Shown piece after piece: positions 48,385 to 59,900 of a stretch of DNA of 64,000 nucleotides. Each line of letters starts with the position of its first letter. Position 1 is the stretch's first letter. The notes under the pieces are model-generated. The model saw only the letters and a program-made list of their open reading frames with translations, was not told the DNA's origin and did not search any database. Source of the DNA: Rhynochetos jubatus (taxonomy: Eukaryota; Chordata; Aves; Eurypygiformes; Rhynochetidae); assembly GCA_027574665.1 (NCBI GenBank), contig CM050650.1, forward strand, positions 104,877,086 to 104,941,085. Reading direction: 5' to 3'. The translations under genes and the position numbers were made by a program.

Positions 48385-49659
48385 TCATGCAACGTGTGTA
48401 ATTCGCCACTAGCATCTGCCATTCTACCTACCTTTTAGGATACTAAAATGGCTAATGAAACTCTTTTATAAGACTAATTCTCCCTGTGCCTTTTCCTGGG
48501 AATGTCTTTTGGGCACAGAATTAGGGCCAATGGAGATTTTTGTGAAATTTCTGAGCAATTCTGTTTTCACAATTCTACGTTGCTTGTTTTTCTAAGACAT
48601 CTCAGAGATTTTAAGACTGCCTCCAGTTTTGGTTTTGTTGTTAGTTTGGTTGGTTTTTTTGAAATTCTTGAATTTTACTGAGCATATAAATGGTAATAAA
48701 TGTAGTTTTTCCAGTAGATCAACTTGGCAAAAACCAAATTTTCTCTAGTGAATCCAAAGGGAAAGGTACATACTGGTGTTAGGAAGTTCATTCTTAACAC
48801 TAAGAGTCTGGTGACAGCTGCTGAAATGCTCAGCTCCTCTCTGCCATGAGCAGAGCTTGAAATCTCTCAAGGGTTTTCAGTTCTTCAGCAGCCCATCATG
48901 GAGGAGTTCACCAGTTTCTGGAAAACTACTACGTCACTGTGGGGCTGAGGAACTAAGGTGGCAAGAGAAAGGGAAATTTTCTAATATATAACTGAAACAG
49001 TCATTTCTGCTAATCTTTTGGATAAATTGCAATTTTCTCATTAGCAAATGTATGTAGATATTTTTAAATATCATTTTGATAGCGTTATGCAAGCAACTGA
49101 AATGCTTGAATATTTTTTGACTGAGTAAACACCTTTTGCCTGTACACTCAGGTTGTAACATTTATGCTGGAAGGTACAATTCTTCCTGCAATTGTGTTAA
49201 TGGATGTATCCAAATATCATACAGAAGTGTTTTTCCTCTGCTTTTATGTTAAATTAAGAAACAATTAAGTGAATTTTTATTTAATCATAACCAAAACAAT
49301 AAGATCCTCTTCCCAAGATACAGAACACTATGTCAAAGCCTGCATGGAAGCTCAGCCATGTATTCTGAAAGGTTTCCTCTGAGATTTTTGCAATTGTGAT
49401 GGCTTTGGCATTTTGATTACAGTTGACTATCTGAGTATATGCGGGATGAACCAGAAAGAAGCAGACAGTCAGATAAGCAATGTGAGTTTGGTTTGGGGAG
49501 AAATAAAGTTCCTTTAAGCACAAGGCTGTTTGGAAAGAGTGTTTATTTCTAAACAAGGAAAATGAGCTTCCTTATTCTTCTATGCTAGAAAACAATGCTA
49601 AAAAGCTTTTCTGCTTATGCTTCTAGCAGAAGACACTCCTTCCTCCTCAGCCTCTCTGT
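48385..49659. other. 1.3 kb unrecognised sequence
   Basis: No gene or repeat recognised. A slightly GC-richer patch at about 48780-48960 has no familiar similarity. Confidence 0.6.
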
Positions 49660-49664
49660 CAGTG

Positions 49665-50281
49665 TGTCGTGGTTTAACTCCAGCTAGCAAAATGCCACAA
49701 AGCTGCTCTCACAAATCCCTCACCCCTCCTCCAGTGTAAGGGAAGAATCGGAGGAAAAAGAAATAAGTAAGCTTCTAAAATTGAGATAAGAACTATTTAC
49801 TAATTAAATCTAAATTACTATATACAAATACTACTAATAATAAATTATTAAAATAATAGAAAATAAAACATATATTACAATTTCTCACCACCCGCTGTCC
49901 AGTGCACAACTGTGCAAGTGTACAGGATTAAACGAGCAAGGGAGTAAGGGAGAGAGTAATGGCACCCGAACCCACTCCTTGTCTATGCCTCGAGCATGAT
50001 GTACTATGGAATGAAATACTTCCTTGTTCAGTTTGGGTCAGCTGTCTGAACTGTCTGAACTGTGGGTCAGCTGTCTGAACTGTGTGTCCCCTACACGCCC
50101 TGTAGCAAGAGAGTGAGGGCTGGGAACTCAGCCGCAGTATCAGAAGCAGAGAAAGACCCTGAATTCCGTGCAAGCATTCCCCAGCTAAGACCTTATCAGT
50201 ACTTCTCTCAGCATCCAGGAACACAGCTCCCTAGCAGCCACACTAAAGAGAGTTAACTCTTTCCTGACTGAACCCAGCACA
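49665..50281 (-). mobile_element. ERVL-like solo LTR with perfect 5-bp target duplication
   Basis: Plus-strand termini are TGTCGTGGTTTAACTCCAGC (49665) and ...TTTCCTGACTGAACCCAGCACA (50281); sense is minus. CAGTG flanks it exactly at 49660-49664 and 50282-50286. The first 200 bp and last 200 bp are very close to the LTR at 31065, so the two belong to one subfamily, but its U3 lacks most of the CpG-rich minisatellite, making it 617 bp. It has a private duplication of a 20-bp unit (50035-50054 and 50064-50083). Confidence 0.94.
50035..50083. repeat. Duplicated 20-bp unit with E-box CAGCTG in LTR U3
   Basis: GGGTCAGCTGTCTGAACTGT occurs at 50035-50054 and 50064-50083, with a third partial CTGAACTGT between. 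Each full copy has a palindromic CAGCTG. Related LTRs at 23540 and 31065 have a single copy at this place. Tandem U3 duplications often strengthen retroviral enhancers, but function here is unknown. Confidence 0.85.
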
Positions 50282-50286
50282 CAGTG

Positions 50287-52106
50287 GCTCTCCAAGCACC
50301 TCATTTCGTTAACTGGAAGGGCATATACTTTCTCACTAGATACCCTGAATAGAAGGCATGTGGCTCCTAGCTACCGAAAAAGTGCTCCAAAAGCCTACTT
50401 AGAACAAGATTATTACTTGTATGAAATGAAAGGTCTATTGGATATGTTTATCCATAGGTACTTTGTGATCACATTTTTAGAAATCATGTTAAAATGAAAA
50501 CAAATTAATGTGTTTATTCACAAAATATGTAACATAACAGGGCTTTCAAGGATACAGGTGTCAAAGAAGAGAGTAACCATGCTCAACTTAATATACTGAA
50601 GGTCAGTTCTGAAAAGCCTTCCTTCATCCCCATTTTATGATGACTGGTAGCAATATCCCAAGCATTCAACAGCTCAGGTCCTCATTCATATTCTCCCTGT
50701 GCACTGCAGAGAACCTTGGTTTTGTGGTCACTCCTCTCTTTTCTTGGGGTTCACTGAAGTCCAACTTTTCTTTTTCCCTCTTAGACCTTAACTTACACAG
50801 GAGACTGTTTGGACCCTGTCTTTGTGGATTTCTTCAGAAGTTCAAATGACACTTTGGGAGGCAGATTAGAATATTTTGCATGCTTTTTTGAACTATTGGA
50901 AAACCATTACCCATAAAGAAAAAAATCATGTAAGAGTAGAATGCCTTTCACTAGTCAGTAAGATGATGTGTAAATAACAGTGTAAAGTCTTCAACATAAA
51001 ACTAAATTGAGAAGCATGATTTCTGTAAGTATAAAATGGGATGACTTCCTATGATCTTTACCTTCACTTTGGAGTAAGAATAGAATTGCATGAACTGATG
51101 GAATCTCCAATCATATCTTGAGATCTGCCATAACTATCAGGAAAATAGAAATCTTCAAATAAATTATTTTTAAATAACTGGTGTTGCACCAAATAAATAC
51201 CTGACATGCTATTAGATTCCTTTGCTATTAAAAACGATGTGGCAAGGCATTGAGCATTGTCACAGTCCTTGGAGATGGAACAGAGTGCCCTGGGTCTGCA
51301 TTTGTGGAGTGATCCTCTGTACTTTAAGAATAAAGTAGAAATAGCATTAGTTAATCAGTTTAAAGGATGTTAGTAAAGCTGGTTGCAAAAACACTGTAGA
51401 GACCAGATTAAGTGTGAGTTGGATGAGCTGGTAATTGGGTCATTCCTATGCCCTTTGTCTTTCACTTAGGCACTATCTCCATTGCCTTTCAGCCAATTTA
51501 CATGTCCAAGTCAAAGCCAAATGATGTCTTTATTTAGATAGCAGATTACTTAGAGAAGAATTTTCTCCTGAAGTTAAGCAAGTGGGTTTAGGTTTATTAG
51601 AAACTTGGGTTTTAACTTCAGAATTCTGTAGTGGTTGATCTACTTGAATAAGTGACATGAGCTTTAATTAGGTTTTCAGTAAAAGACAACAAAAGTCTCA
51701 GACATATTTCTGCTGCCTCATAAGCAAACATTTGCTTTCTTTCGGACAGGGATCTTCTTGCAATCAGTTGTACCCAGATGGAAGACGTGAAACAAAGAAC
51801 TGTGAATTACTCTGAGTATGCAGTGCTCAGCATAAGAAATTTCTGTAAGGCTCTCTTGCTGCATGCTGATTGCTTATGCTTTATGCTGCACAAACACAAG
51901 ACCAGAAACATCTGCTACGGTTTCAGACCTTTTGCCCACCTATATGCCAGTGATGTGGTTTGTATTTATAACGTTTGCACAGCTGACAGAAGGAGGTACT
52001 TCTCAGGTTTATAAATTTAAACTGGCATGATAGAGTTTCAGATTAGTCCTAATACTTGATAAGAGGCATCAGCTTTGTGAAATCAAAATTGGTTGGAATA
52101 AATTAA
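50287..52106. other. 1.8 kb unrecognised sequence
   Basis: No gene, RNA or repeat family recognised; frames are short. Confidence 0.6.
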
Positions 52107-52449
52107 TGTCATGGTTTAGGTCCAGACAGCAACAAAGGACCATGTGGCAGTTTGCTCAGTCCTCCCCCCAGAGGGATGTGGAGGAGGAAGTACAAGGAAA
52201 GGCTTGAGGGTTGAGACAAGGATCACTCACTCATTATGGTCCTGGGCAAAACAGAATCAACTTAGGGAAGAAAAAAATCAGTTTAATTATTTACCAATCA
52301 GATCAGAGTAGGACAATGGAAGATAAAACAGATAATAAAATTGTTCCCCCTTCCCCCCCTTCTTCCCAGGCTCAGCTTTGCTCCCAATTTTTCTACATCC
52401 TCCCCCTGCAGCACAGGGGGACAGGGGATGGGAGTTTTGGTCAGTTCTG
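52107..52449 (-). mobile_element. Truncated ERVL-like LTR (sense 3' part)
   Basis: The plus strand opens TGTCATGGTTTAGGTCCAGAC and continues with 'gcaacaaaggaccatgtggcagtttgctcagtcc', 'gggcaaaacagaatcaacttagggaag', 'accaatcagatcagagtaggacaatgg' and 'ggggacaggggatgggagttttggtcagttc', then similarity ends at about 52449. It is a cousin of the 5802-6820 LTR, sharing that order of segments, but is cut before the repeat-unit block. With one end missing no target duplication can be checked. Confidence 0.82.
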
Positions 52450-53338
52450 AGGAGAAAAAGGTATAAGCTATGCTAAATTGCTAGTAAATCAGTATTTGAA
52501 AGCAATCTCTATTCAAGAGTAGTTAGCTATATGTTCATCAAAATACATTTTGGTTTGCCATTTATCATCGTCAATTTGCCGTTCATGGGTATTCGGTCAA
52601 GGAAAATGTAAATGTGTTTTTATGTAAGAAATAGAAAAGAAGTAAGATAATAAATATGTTTAAATATCTATAAATTCAAATATCTGTACAGGAAGAATGT
52701 TTTCAGCTTTTTTAAAAGATTATTAGTCTTTTTTTAAAGACTATTATAACTGTAGCAATAAGACAGATGTAAGTGGAATGATCCTTCTTCAATGTGTATG
52801 AAACTAAGCTTTCCTGAAACTTATGAGGAAGACAACTGAAAACACAACATCAGTTGTGGGAAAATACTCATGTTTTGTTGCTTACTAGGGTGTACTTTCA
52901 AAATTCTTAGCATAAATGTACTGTTCTCTTGACTTATATTACTTGGCCAAATATAATAGCCTACCAACTTCGTGTGGAATGGTCAGAATCAGAAATGTAG
53001 TATTAAGGTACTCAATGGAGTATGTAGCATTTTGCCTTACTTTTCTTTTTATGTCCTGTTTTTGGTGCAACTCTGTTTCTTTCCGATCATTGCCGAAAAT
53101 TAGTCCCTTCGTTTGCCTGGCGGCTTTACTGTTGCTCTTTTGCAATCAAAGAATCCCAAGGGACTCCTCCTCGCTTGCACAACCCTAGCCAAGGTTTAAT
53201 AAAAACCAAAACCAAAGAGATCTCACAGGTTGAAAGTAGAAGAGATTCCCTCGAAATTAATAAAATTAGAAAAATAGCTCTTTTGTTTTGGATGTATCTA
53301 TCTACAACAGACAGTTCTGGTAGCCTTTCTACTTGCCC
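52450..53338. other. 0.9 kb unrecognised sequence
   Basis: AT-rich; no gene or repeat recognised. A 90-codon plus-strand frame at 52916-53188 has no domain I know. Confidence 0.6.
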
Positions 53339-53713
53339 TTAGGCTCCAGGGACACCTTATTGCAGCTTTGCAGTACCTGAAGGAGGCCTACAAGGAAGCT
53401 GGGAGATGGGGAGACTTTTTACAAGGGCCTGTAGTGACAGGACAAGGGGTAACGGGTTTAAATTGAAAACAGGGAGATTTAGATTGGATATCAGGAAAAA
53501 ATCTTCCCAGAGAGGGTGGTGAGGCACTGGCACAGGTTGCCCAGAGAAGCTGTGGAGGCCCCATCCCTGGCTGTCTTCAAGGCCAGGCTGGATGAGGCTT
53601 TGAGCAACCTGGTCTAGTGGAGGGTGTCCCTGCCCATAGCAGGGGAGTTGGAACTAGATGGTCTTTAAGGTCCCTTCCAACCCAAACCATTCTATGATTC
53701 TACGATTCTATGA
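53339..53713 (+). mobile_element. CR1 LINE, 5'-truncated 3' end
   Basis: Starts at 'ttaggctccagggacaccttattgcagc' (ORF2 C-terminal coding region) and ends with the octamer tail '...accattctatgattctacgattctatga'. The 3' untranslated region is the same type as in the copies at 24381 and 29192. The coding part is short and carries indels. Few mutations relative to those copies suggest it is among the younger CR1 pieces. Confidence 0.95.
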
Positions 53714-53929
53714 CTGTTCAGCGTAGTCACAAATATAACACTGAACGCAGAATGTTAATAAAAGCAGAGTATTGTTTATACCTGAAGTAGACTATTACAC
53801 AATTCATTTCTAATTTCTTGGAATTTCAAACGGTAAAAGAAATCTTACAAAGACATAGCATTTGATTCAAATATATTCTAAGTCAAATCTATCCATTTTA
53901 TGCTCTCCCATTACAGCTGATAAAAACAG

Positions 53930-54300
53930 AGCATGTACCATTGAACGTATTCATAGATAATATGGAGAAGGGGCTGATCCTGTTTCCTGAGGATACTAAG
54001 CTTTTCAGGGTAGTAAAGTTAAGGGCTGGCTTGGCAGAACTGCAAAGAGGACCTTTGAATATTGAGTAACTGATAAAATAATTTAGTGTAGATTAAGTGG
54101 AAAACTATGTGAATGAGAAAAAAAGTCAACTTCATCCTCGCAGCGATGGTCCTGAGATCTCAGGAATGAAACCTTGGCATTACAATTTGTAATACTGTTA
54201 AAATGCTGGTTCAGTGCTCAATAGTATCCAGAAAAGCATAATAAATGCTGGAGATTATTAGGAGAGAAATAGTTAAAAAGAAAAACCCAAGCCAAATAAA
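53930..54300 (+). mobile_element. Old CR1-like LINE fragment
   Basis: Broken reading frames show an EDTKL block at about 53992-54005 (the usual motif is DDTKL, just after the polymerase YADD-type motif), then LQRG about 40 codons on, and QCSIVSRKA..MLEIIRREI at about 54212-54275. This order matches the CR1 family region from the palm to the thumb, and the M-L-x-I-I-R-R-x-I wording is typical of an old, diverged lineage. Stops interrupt it. It lies 3' of the younger CR1 at 53339 and is unrelated to it. Confidence 0.62.
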
Positions 54301-56659
54301 ACTCCAATATTTTTGCTCAACATGCATTGAAATAATAAAGATCAATTATGTTCAGTGTAATGACTACAGATTTTCTAGCTTACAACAGGAGGAACCAATG
54401 GAATTAACACTATTGTTCTGGAAAAAAAAATAAACTCTCTTTTGCAATAATCCTAGAACTGGCATCCAGTCCTAAGTTGTCCTGAAATAATGGACTCCAT
54501 CGCTGTAGCATTTGGGTCATTGACCCACAATGAATGCAAGAGTTTCACCTTGAAAAGTGGTTTCTGAAACAGTTTGAAATATTTAATTAAAGATTTGGAA
54601 ATGTAAAAATCGATCAGTTCCACTAAGAAATTCTGGCTGTTTCTGGAAGGCCTAACAATTATATCTTTGTGAATTTATAACTTCTAGGTTTGTGTGGCAT
54701 TGTCAGTGGGGATTAGGACTTCTATTTGGTGGCACAAAGTGAGATGCATGTCTGGAAAGGCTCAGCAGAGCACTCAAGGAGCTGTCAGCACTGAGTATCT
54801 GCCACCAGCTTTTGCCTTCAATTTAATAGGCTGCAATTATAGAAAGCTGTTTGGAGAGAAGACAGTAGTCTTTCTCTTGCCATTCCCACCTTCATGAGTA
54901 CCTGAACATAGTTTTTGCGTTTTTCTCTCATAGACCACCTGAGTGAATGAAGAGAGAGGCTACAGAAACAGCAGCTGCTGTAAAAACAAAGGGTAAACAT
55001 CATCACCACTAACACTTACAAGATAGAATGTAGAGGTAAGAAGAGATTTTCTCTTAACTCACAACCTTAACAAAATCTGATGAGCTTTAGGAGAGAGGAG
55101 AATAAGGAAAGGAAAAGTTATCCAAAACAGATCATGTCAAAGCCTAAAGGGCATTGCTCCCCATATATGAGTACAAATACGATAGCTCCTCCTGCCACTA
55201 CTTCTGCTGCCAATGTGGACAGGCCCAAGAAATCTGGAAGAAACGAACTTGAAAAGTACCTCTTGTATAGATATAACTCCTGTGCTGTGTAAGAATGAAA
55301 TCCTTGTGGGGACTTCATGTCTAAAGTACGTATAAGAGCAAAGACCAAGAACTAACCCTGAGTTTCTCATGTGGGATAGAAATGTAGGTTCATGACAAGA
55401 ACCAGATGACAATAAACTCTACGACAGGATTCAGTCAATACTATAGCAATATCTGTGTGTATATATTTATGAAAGAAAATTAACATATGAGACATTGCTG
55501 TTGTTTAAAAGCTTTATAGAGGTTCCTTATTGTCACAATTTTTGCCACATTTCTACTCAGTATCAAAAATGCATATTCATTTTCTCTCTCTTGTTTCACA
55601 GAATAGAATATACCTGTATTATTCCATTATGTGATTTGTCTCACTAATGTGTGTATGGAATGCTCCTCTCCACTCAGAATGTTCTGTTCCTTTGATATGT
55701 GAACTCTGTGCTTGAATTCTCAGTGCCAAGGGTTATCTACGGTCTTAACTAAGATCTGTAAACTTATAATGTAAATAAAATCACAGTGTGTAGTTATACA
55801 ACAGGTGAATCATAAAATGGAAAGGTGCTTGAATTACAGGCTAAAAACCATTTATCTTGGACAATTTATGTGCCCATATATTGCCTATAAAATGTATTTT
55901 TCCCTTATTACATGAGATGTTATAGTGTTTCTTCCCTGTTTTATTCATAAAATAGGAAAGTTATTACAATACTACAACATCCCCAAATTTTAAATGCCAG
56001 AATATAAGTAAATATAGACAAATTCTGTCAAAAAGTAGATTCACCCAAAGAATGTCATTCAATGAAGCTTATTCATAGAAGTAAAAATTACTATAAATCA
56101 TGTGTTATTGTTTTGCACTAATCCTTTCAGCTCTAATCACCCACAGCAATCATACATGGCAGATGAAGATGTAGTGAAGTGGAACTAAGTGGATATAGCT
56201 CTCATTGATCCTGCTTAATATGGTATGTCTGTCCAGGATTTCTCAATGCCAAACATCCCATTTACAGTAGTAACAGTTTTGAATGTGCTGCACGGCTTCC
56301 AGAAATCCTTGGCAAATATCTCTTGCATGTACCAGCTGATCTGCAGTACATCTGATCTTTTTTTGTTTAGTGTGATCACTCTGCAAATGTACGGTAGACA
56401 AGCTGTGCACACTGTCACCCTGTGCAATAAGTTGTCAGTGAACAGGAGATACGCCTGTATTTCCGTTTAGGTTTATCCAGACATACATTTTTAAAACATG
56501 TTCTTCCATGTCATGTTCTCCAATCTGTAGCTAAGGTACTTCTGTTCTGGGTGGCTGACACACATCCAAAATTGTAAGGGGTGAGGGTATTTGTTCTGTT
56601 CATCCTTAAATAGTCAGCTAGTTTATTGTTGTCTTCAGCTACCTAATGGAAGGGGACAG
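54301..56659. other. 2.4 kb unrecognised sequence
   Basis: No gene or repeat recognised. Opposed frames of about 70-90 codons around 55080-55410 have no domains I know. Confidence 0.58.
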
Positions 56660-56969
56660 AAAACAGAGCTGGATTTTTCTCAAAGGCACAAGGTAACAGG
56701 AGAAAACGTAAAAACCACAACTTGCAGCAAATAAAATTCCTGTTAGATATAAGGAAAGACTTTACTGTACAAATGGTCAAACAATCAAATGGCCAAATAT
56801 GGGAACAGACTGCCAAGAGGGACTGTGTAATTTCCATAATTGAAGATGCTCAAAACTCAGCTGCACAATGCCCTGAGCAACCTCACCTGTGGAGCCTGCT
56901 TCAAGCAGGAGGTTGGACTGGTGGACCTCCAGAGGTCCATTTCAACCTGCAAGATTCTGTGATTCTATA
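56660..56969 (+). mobile_element. Old CR1 LINE 3' end (different subfamily)
   Basis: The stretch reads 'ataaaattcctgttagatataaggaaagac...gggaacagactgccaagagg...gagcctgcttcaagcaggaggttggactggtggacctccagaggtccatttcaacctgcaagattctgtgattctat'. The order and wording match the C-terminal ORF2 end and 3' untranslated region of an older CR1 subfamily whose signature is 'gcttgagcagg...ggactagatgacctccagaggtcc'. The terminal octamers are present. The left edge is uncertain by some tens of bases. Confidence 0.88.
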
Positions 56970-59900
56970 ATCTGTCTGAAAGCGGCTGAAATTGACTTCT
57001 ATTGCTGAAAGTCTAAAAGTCACACCCTAGCATCTGCTAACCTGGATGGTGTCTTTGCTACTGCTTAGCATAAAGTTAATGCAATATTAAGCAAGCTTTT
57101 GTTTATCCTTTTCCCTTTCAAATATATAATAATTTATTTCAAAATCTTACTTCATCCTGATAAGGATACCAGTGCTATATTTCTCTTCTTTCCTTGGTTA
57201 TTTCCAAGCTTAGAAACCTGTGTCAATTCGAGGTTGCTTATTAAAGATCTGCAGTCCTTATAATTTTACTATTGATTTGGGTTTAAGTGAATTTGTTTTT
57301 TATAAGTTAGCATTGAAAGAATGCTTTGAATTTAAAGTTTTAGGAAAGTAATCCTTTTTTATTGATCTGGAATTGCCTGATGGAATTTTTACCCAATATC
57401 CTGATTGATTCAAGTGATTATTAAGAATATATTTATTCATTTTTAATAGTAAGAATGTACATATACTTAGTGTTCTAATCAACCTACAGGTAAGTACTAG
57501 CAGAAAGTAACACATTAGCTTGCCTTCAATGATATAATTCTTGCAGTTGTAAATAGTACAGAATCTTCTTGGCCCCTCAAAGCATAACTGAGCAGTAAGA
57601 CATAGATTATAAGGGCAATTTTAGGCACAGAACTCCCACTGAATTTCACTAACAAATTATAGCTCTGTGTTTCTGGTTAAATGAACACCAACATTTAGAA
57701 TCAAGGTTTGGATGAAAATACGGGGATCAGTTCACTTCGTATGTATACTCTCCAATTATTCTCCAGTAGCCTCTTTCTTAACACAAGTGCCAAATAATTT
57801 TTTCAGTACAGTGTTAGTGATAACTGAACATAGAAAATCTATATATTCATGATTCTATTTTTCTTTCTGTACGACACTTTTGTGAACAATGGTTGGTGAT
57901 ACTAGCTTACACTCCTCTCCCAGGATATACAGAATAGATTCAGAGGTTTTGTTTCAGCTCAGGACATTTGGGAAATTAGTCTTAGGTCAACACTGATAGA
58001 TGTATGTATGATGGTACTACTTTTTTAATTATCTTTCTTCTCGGAAAATAATACACCACAGCAAAGAAGAGGAAAATGCCCAGATATTGCCATCTGTTCT
58101 CAGGAAATATTCTGCTGCTTTAGGGCAATACAAATGTTGGTAGAAGTCTACACCTGCATGGATAACAGCAGAGGACATTGCTCACTCTGTGTCTGCAGTA
58201 TTCCTGGGATAAGTAGCTATACAGCAATCACATCCCATCTCATCACATGCTTTTTTCCTCAGAATCCTTGTCACCTGTTCCTCACTGGCTAAATTTAACA
58301 AGATAACTTTAAAATTACAAAAGACCAATAAGAGACTCTGCAGTCTGTCTAACAAATAGAATTGTTTCTAAGTGCCTCTATAATAAGATCTGATTTGGAT
58401 CCTGATGTGGGGTTTTTTTTACAAAGCTCTGAGTACAGATGAATTTTGTTAACCCTTAAATTACCAAGCAAGCTCAACTTAGCCAGAATATTAAGGCAGC
58501 AGGTTAGCATTTGCTAGGGATATATACAAATTTTGTCGATGCTGTGTTACTGTCTCACAGTTAGTTGTGGTAGTCAAAATTACATACAAGTGGTGATCCC
58601 AAGTGACACAGGAAACGTAATCAGAAGGATTCACTAGCTGTGCTTTTGCTTTTGTTTTAGTCTAGAGCTGCTGCTAAAATCTGTTTGGGTTTTTTTGTGC
58701 TATATGCATATTTAGCAGCTGCACCCTGTCACTACAAAGAACTCCTCCAGAGTTGTCCACTCAATTTGTAGGTTTGGATCTGAAATATCAGAAAAATGTT
58801 CCAGCTGTAAATAAGCAAACTGGTGTCGTGTCTGGCAGAGATAGGTCATAAACAAATACTTTCTATCATTGCTTCATACTGGGACTAGAACCTGTTTTCA
58901 GCCCTGTGTGAAGTTTAACAGCTGCTGGGCCTATGCTAATATGCCTGGGCACATTGAGACATTCGGCCATAGGCTGTCACCCTGCCCACATGACAGGAAG
59001 AGCACATTATGGTTTTGTGTATGGTCTGGAAAGGTGCCCCAGATGGGCCGTTGAGACTTGGCACTGAGAATCTGAGGCTATCTTGCTTCAACCATGGCCA
59101 TGTAATTTAGTGGCACTTTTCTGCAAGGGTTTTATTTCTAGTTGAGGAGACTCAGTGCCTACTGGCATCAGAGCAGCAGTGCGGAAGCACAAATGCTCAC
59201 TTAAATAGTCATTGAAATGCTGTTTGGATAGCAAATCTTTTTAGCTTATTATTAATAATCAGCATGATGCGATTTATTCTGAATTTGTACAGCAAGAACC
59301 TCTATGAACAAGAGCAATGGACCTGAATCCTGTTGTGTAAGTGCATATACAAAAAATCAGGAAAAAAACCAGCCAAAATAACCCTCATGTTTTCTGCTGC
59401 AGCCACTTATAATCTAAGGGCAAGGACAGTTGTAATCTAAGGACAAAACGGAGTGCAGAGAAACTGGAAAAGAAGGTAATAGAGAAAAAATGGAAAAGTT
59501 TATAGGAGGTGATAAGAGGGTGGAAAAAAAGCGCTGTCCATTTCTTAGGTCTATTCAGGCACACACAATAAAATAGATCGTATGAGCTATGTAAGCAACA
59601 TACCCTGTTTCTTAGCAGAGTTTATTAGGTTAAGCAACATCCTGTACTTACTGGCTAAACATCCTTCAGGCTGCCTCGTGTACAGCCAGCTTTGAATCAG
59701 GACAGAACCTGAACCTCTTTGCACTGTCCACAAACATTATCTATGTTTAACATGAGAGACCATAATTTCAGCAGCATAGTTATCTAAAAGCAGATTGAAG
59801 GAAGATTTAAGAAATATCATTAAATAACTTTACAGATATCTAGAAGGATTTAAAATGGTCAAAGAATCCTATTTGACAGTGTAACAAGAGTTTGGGGGAG

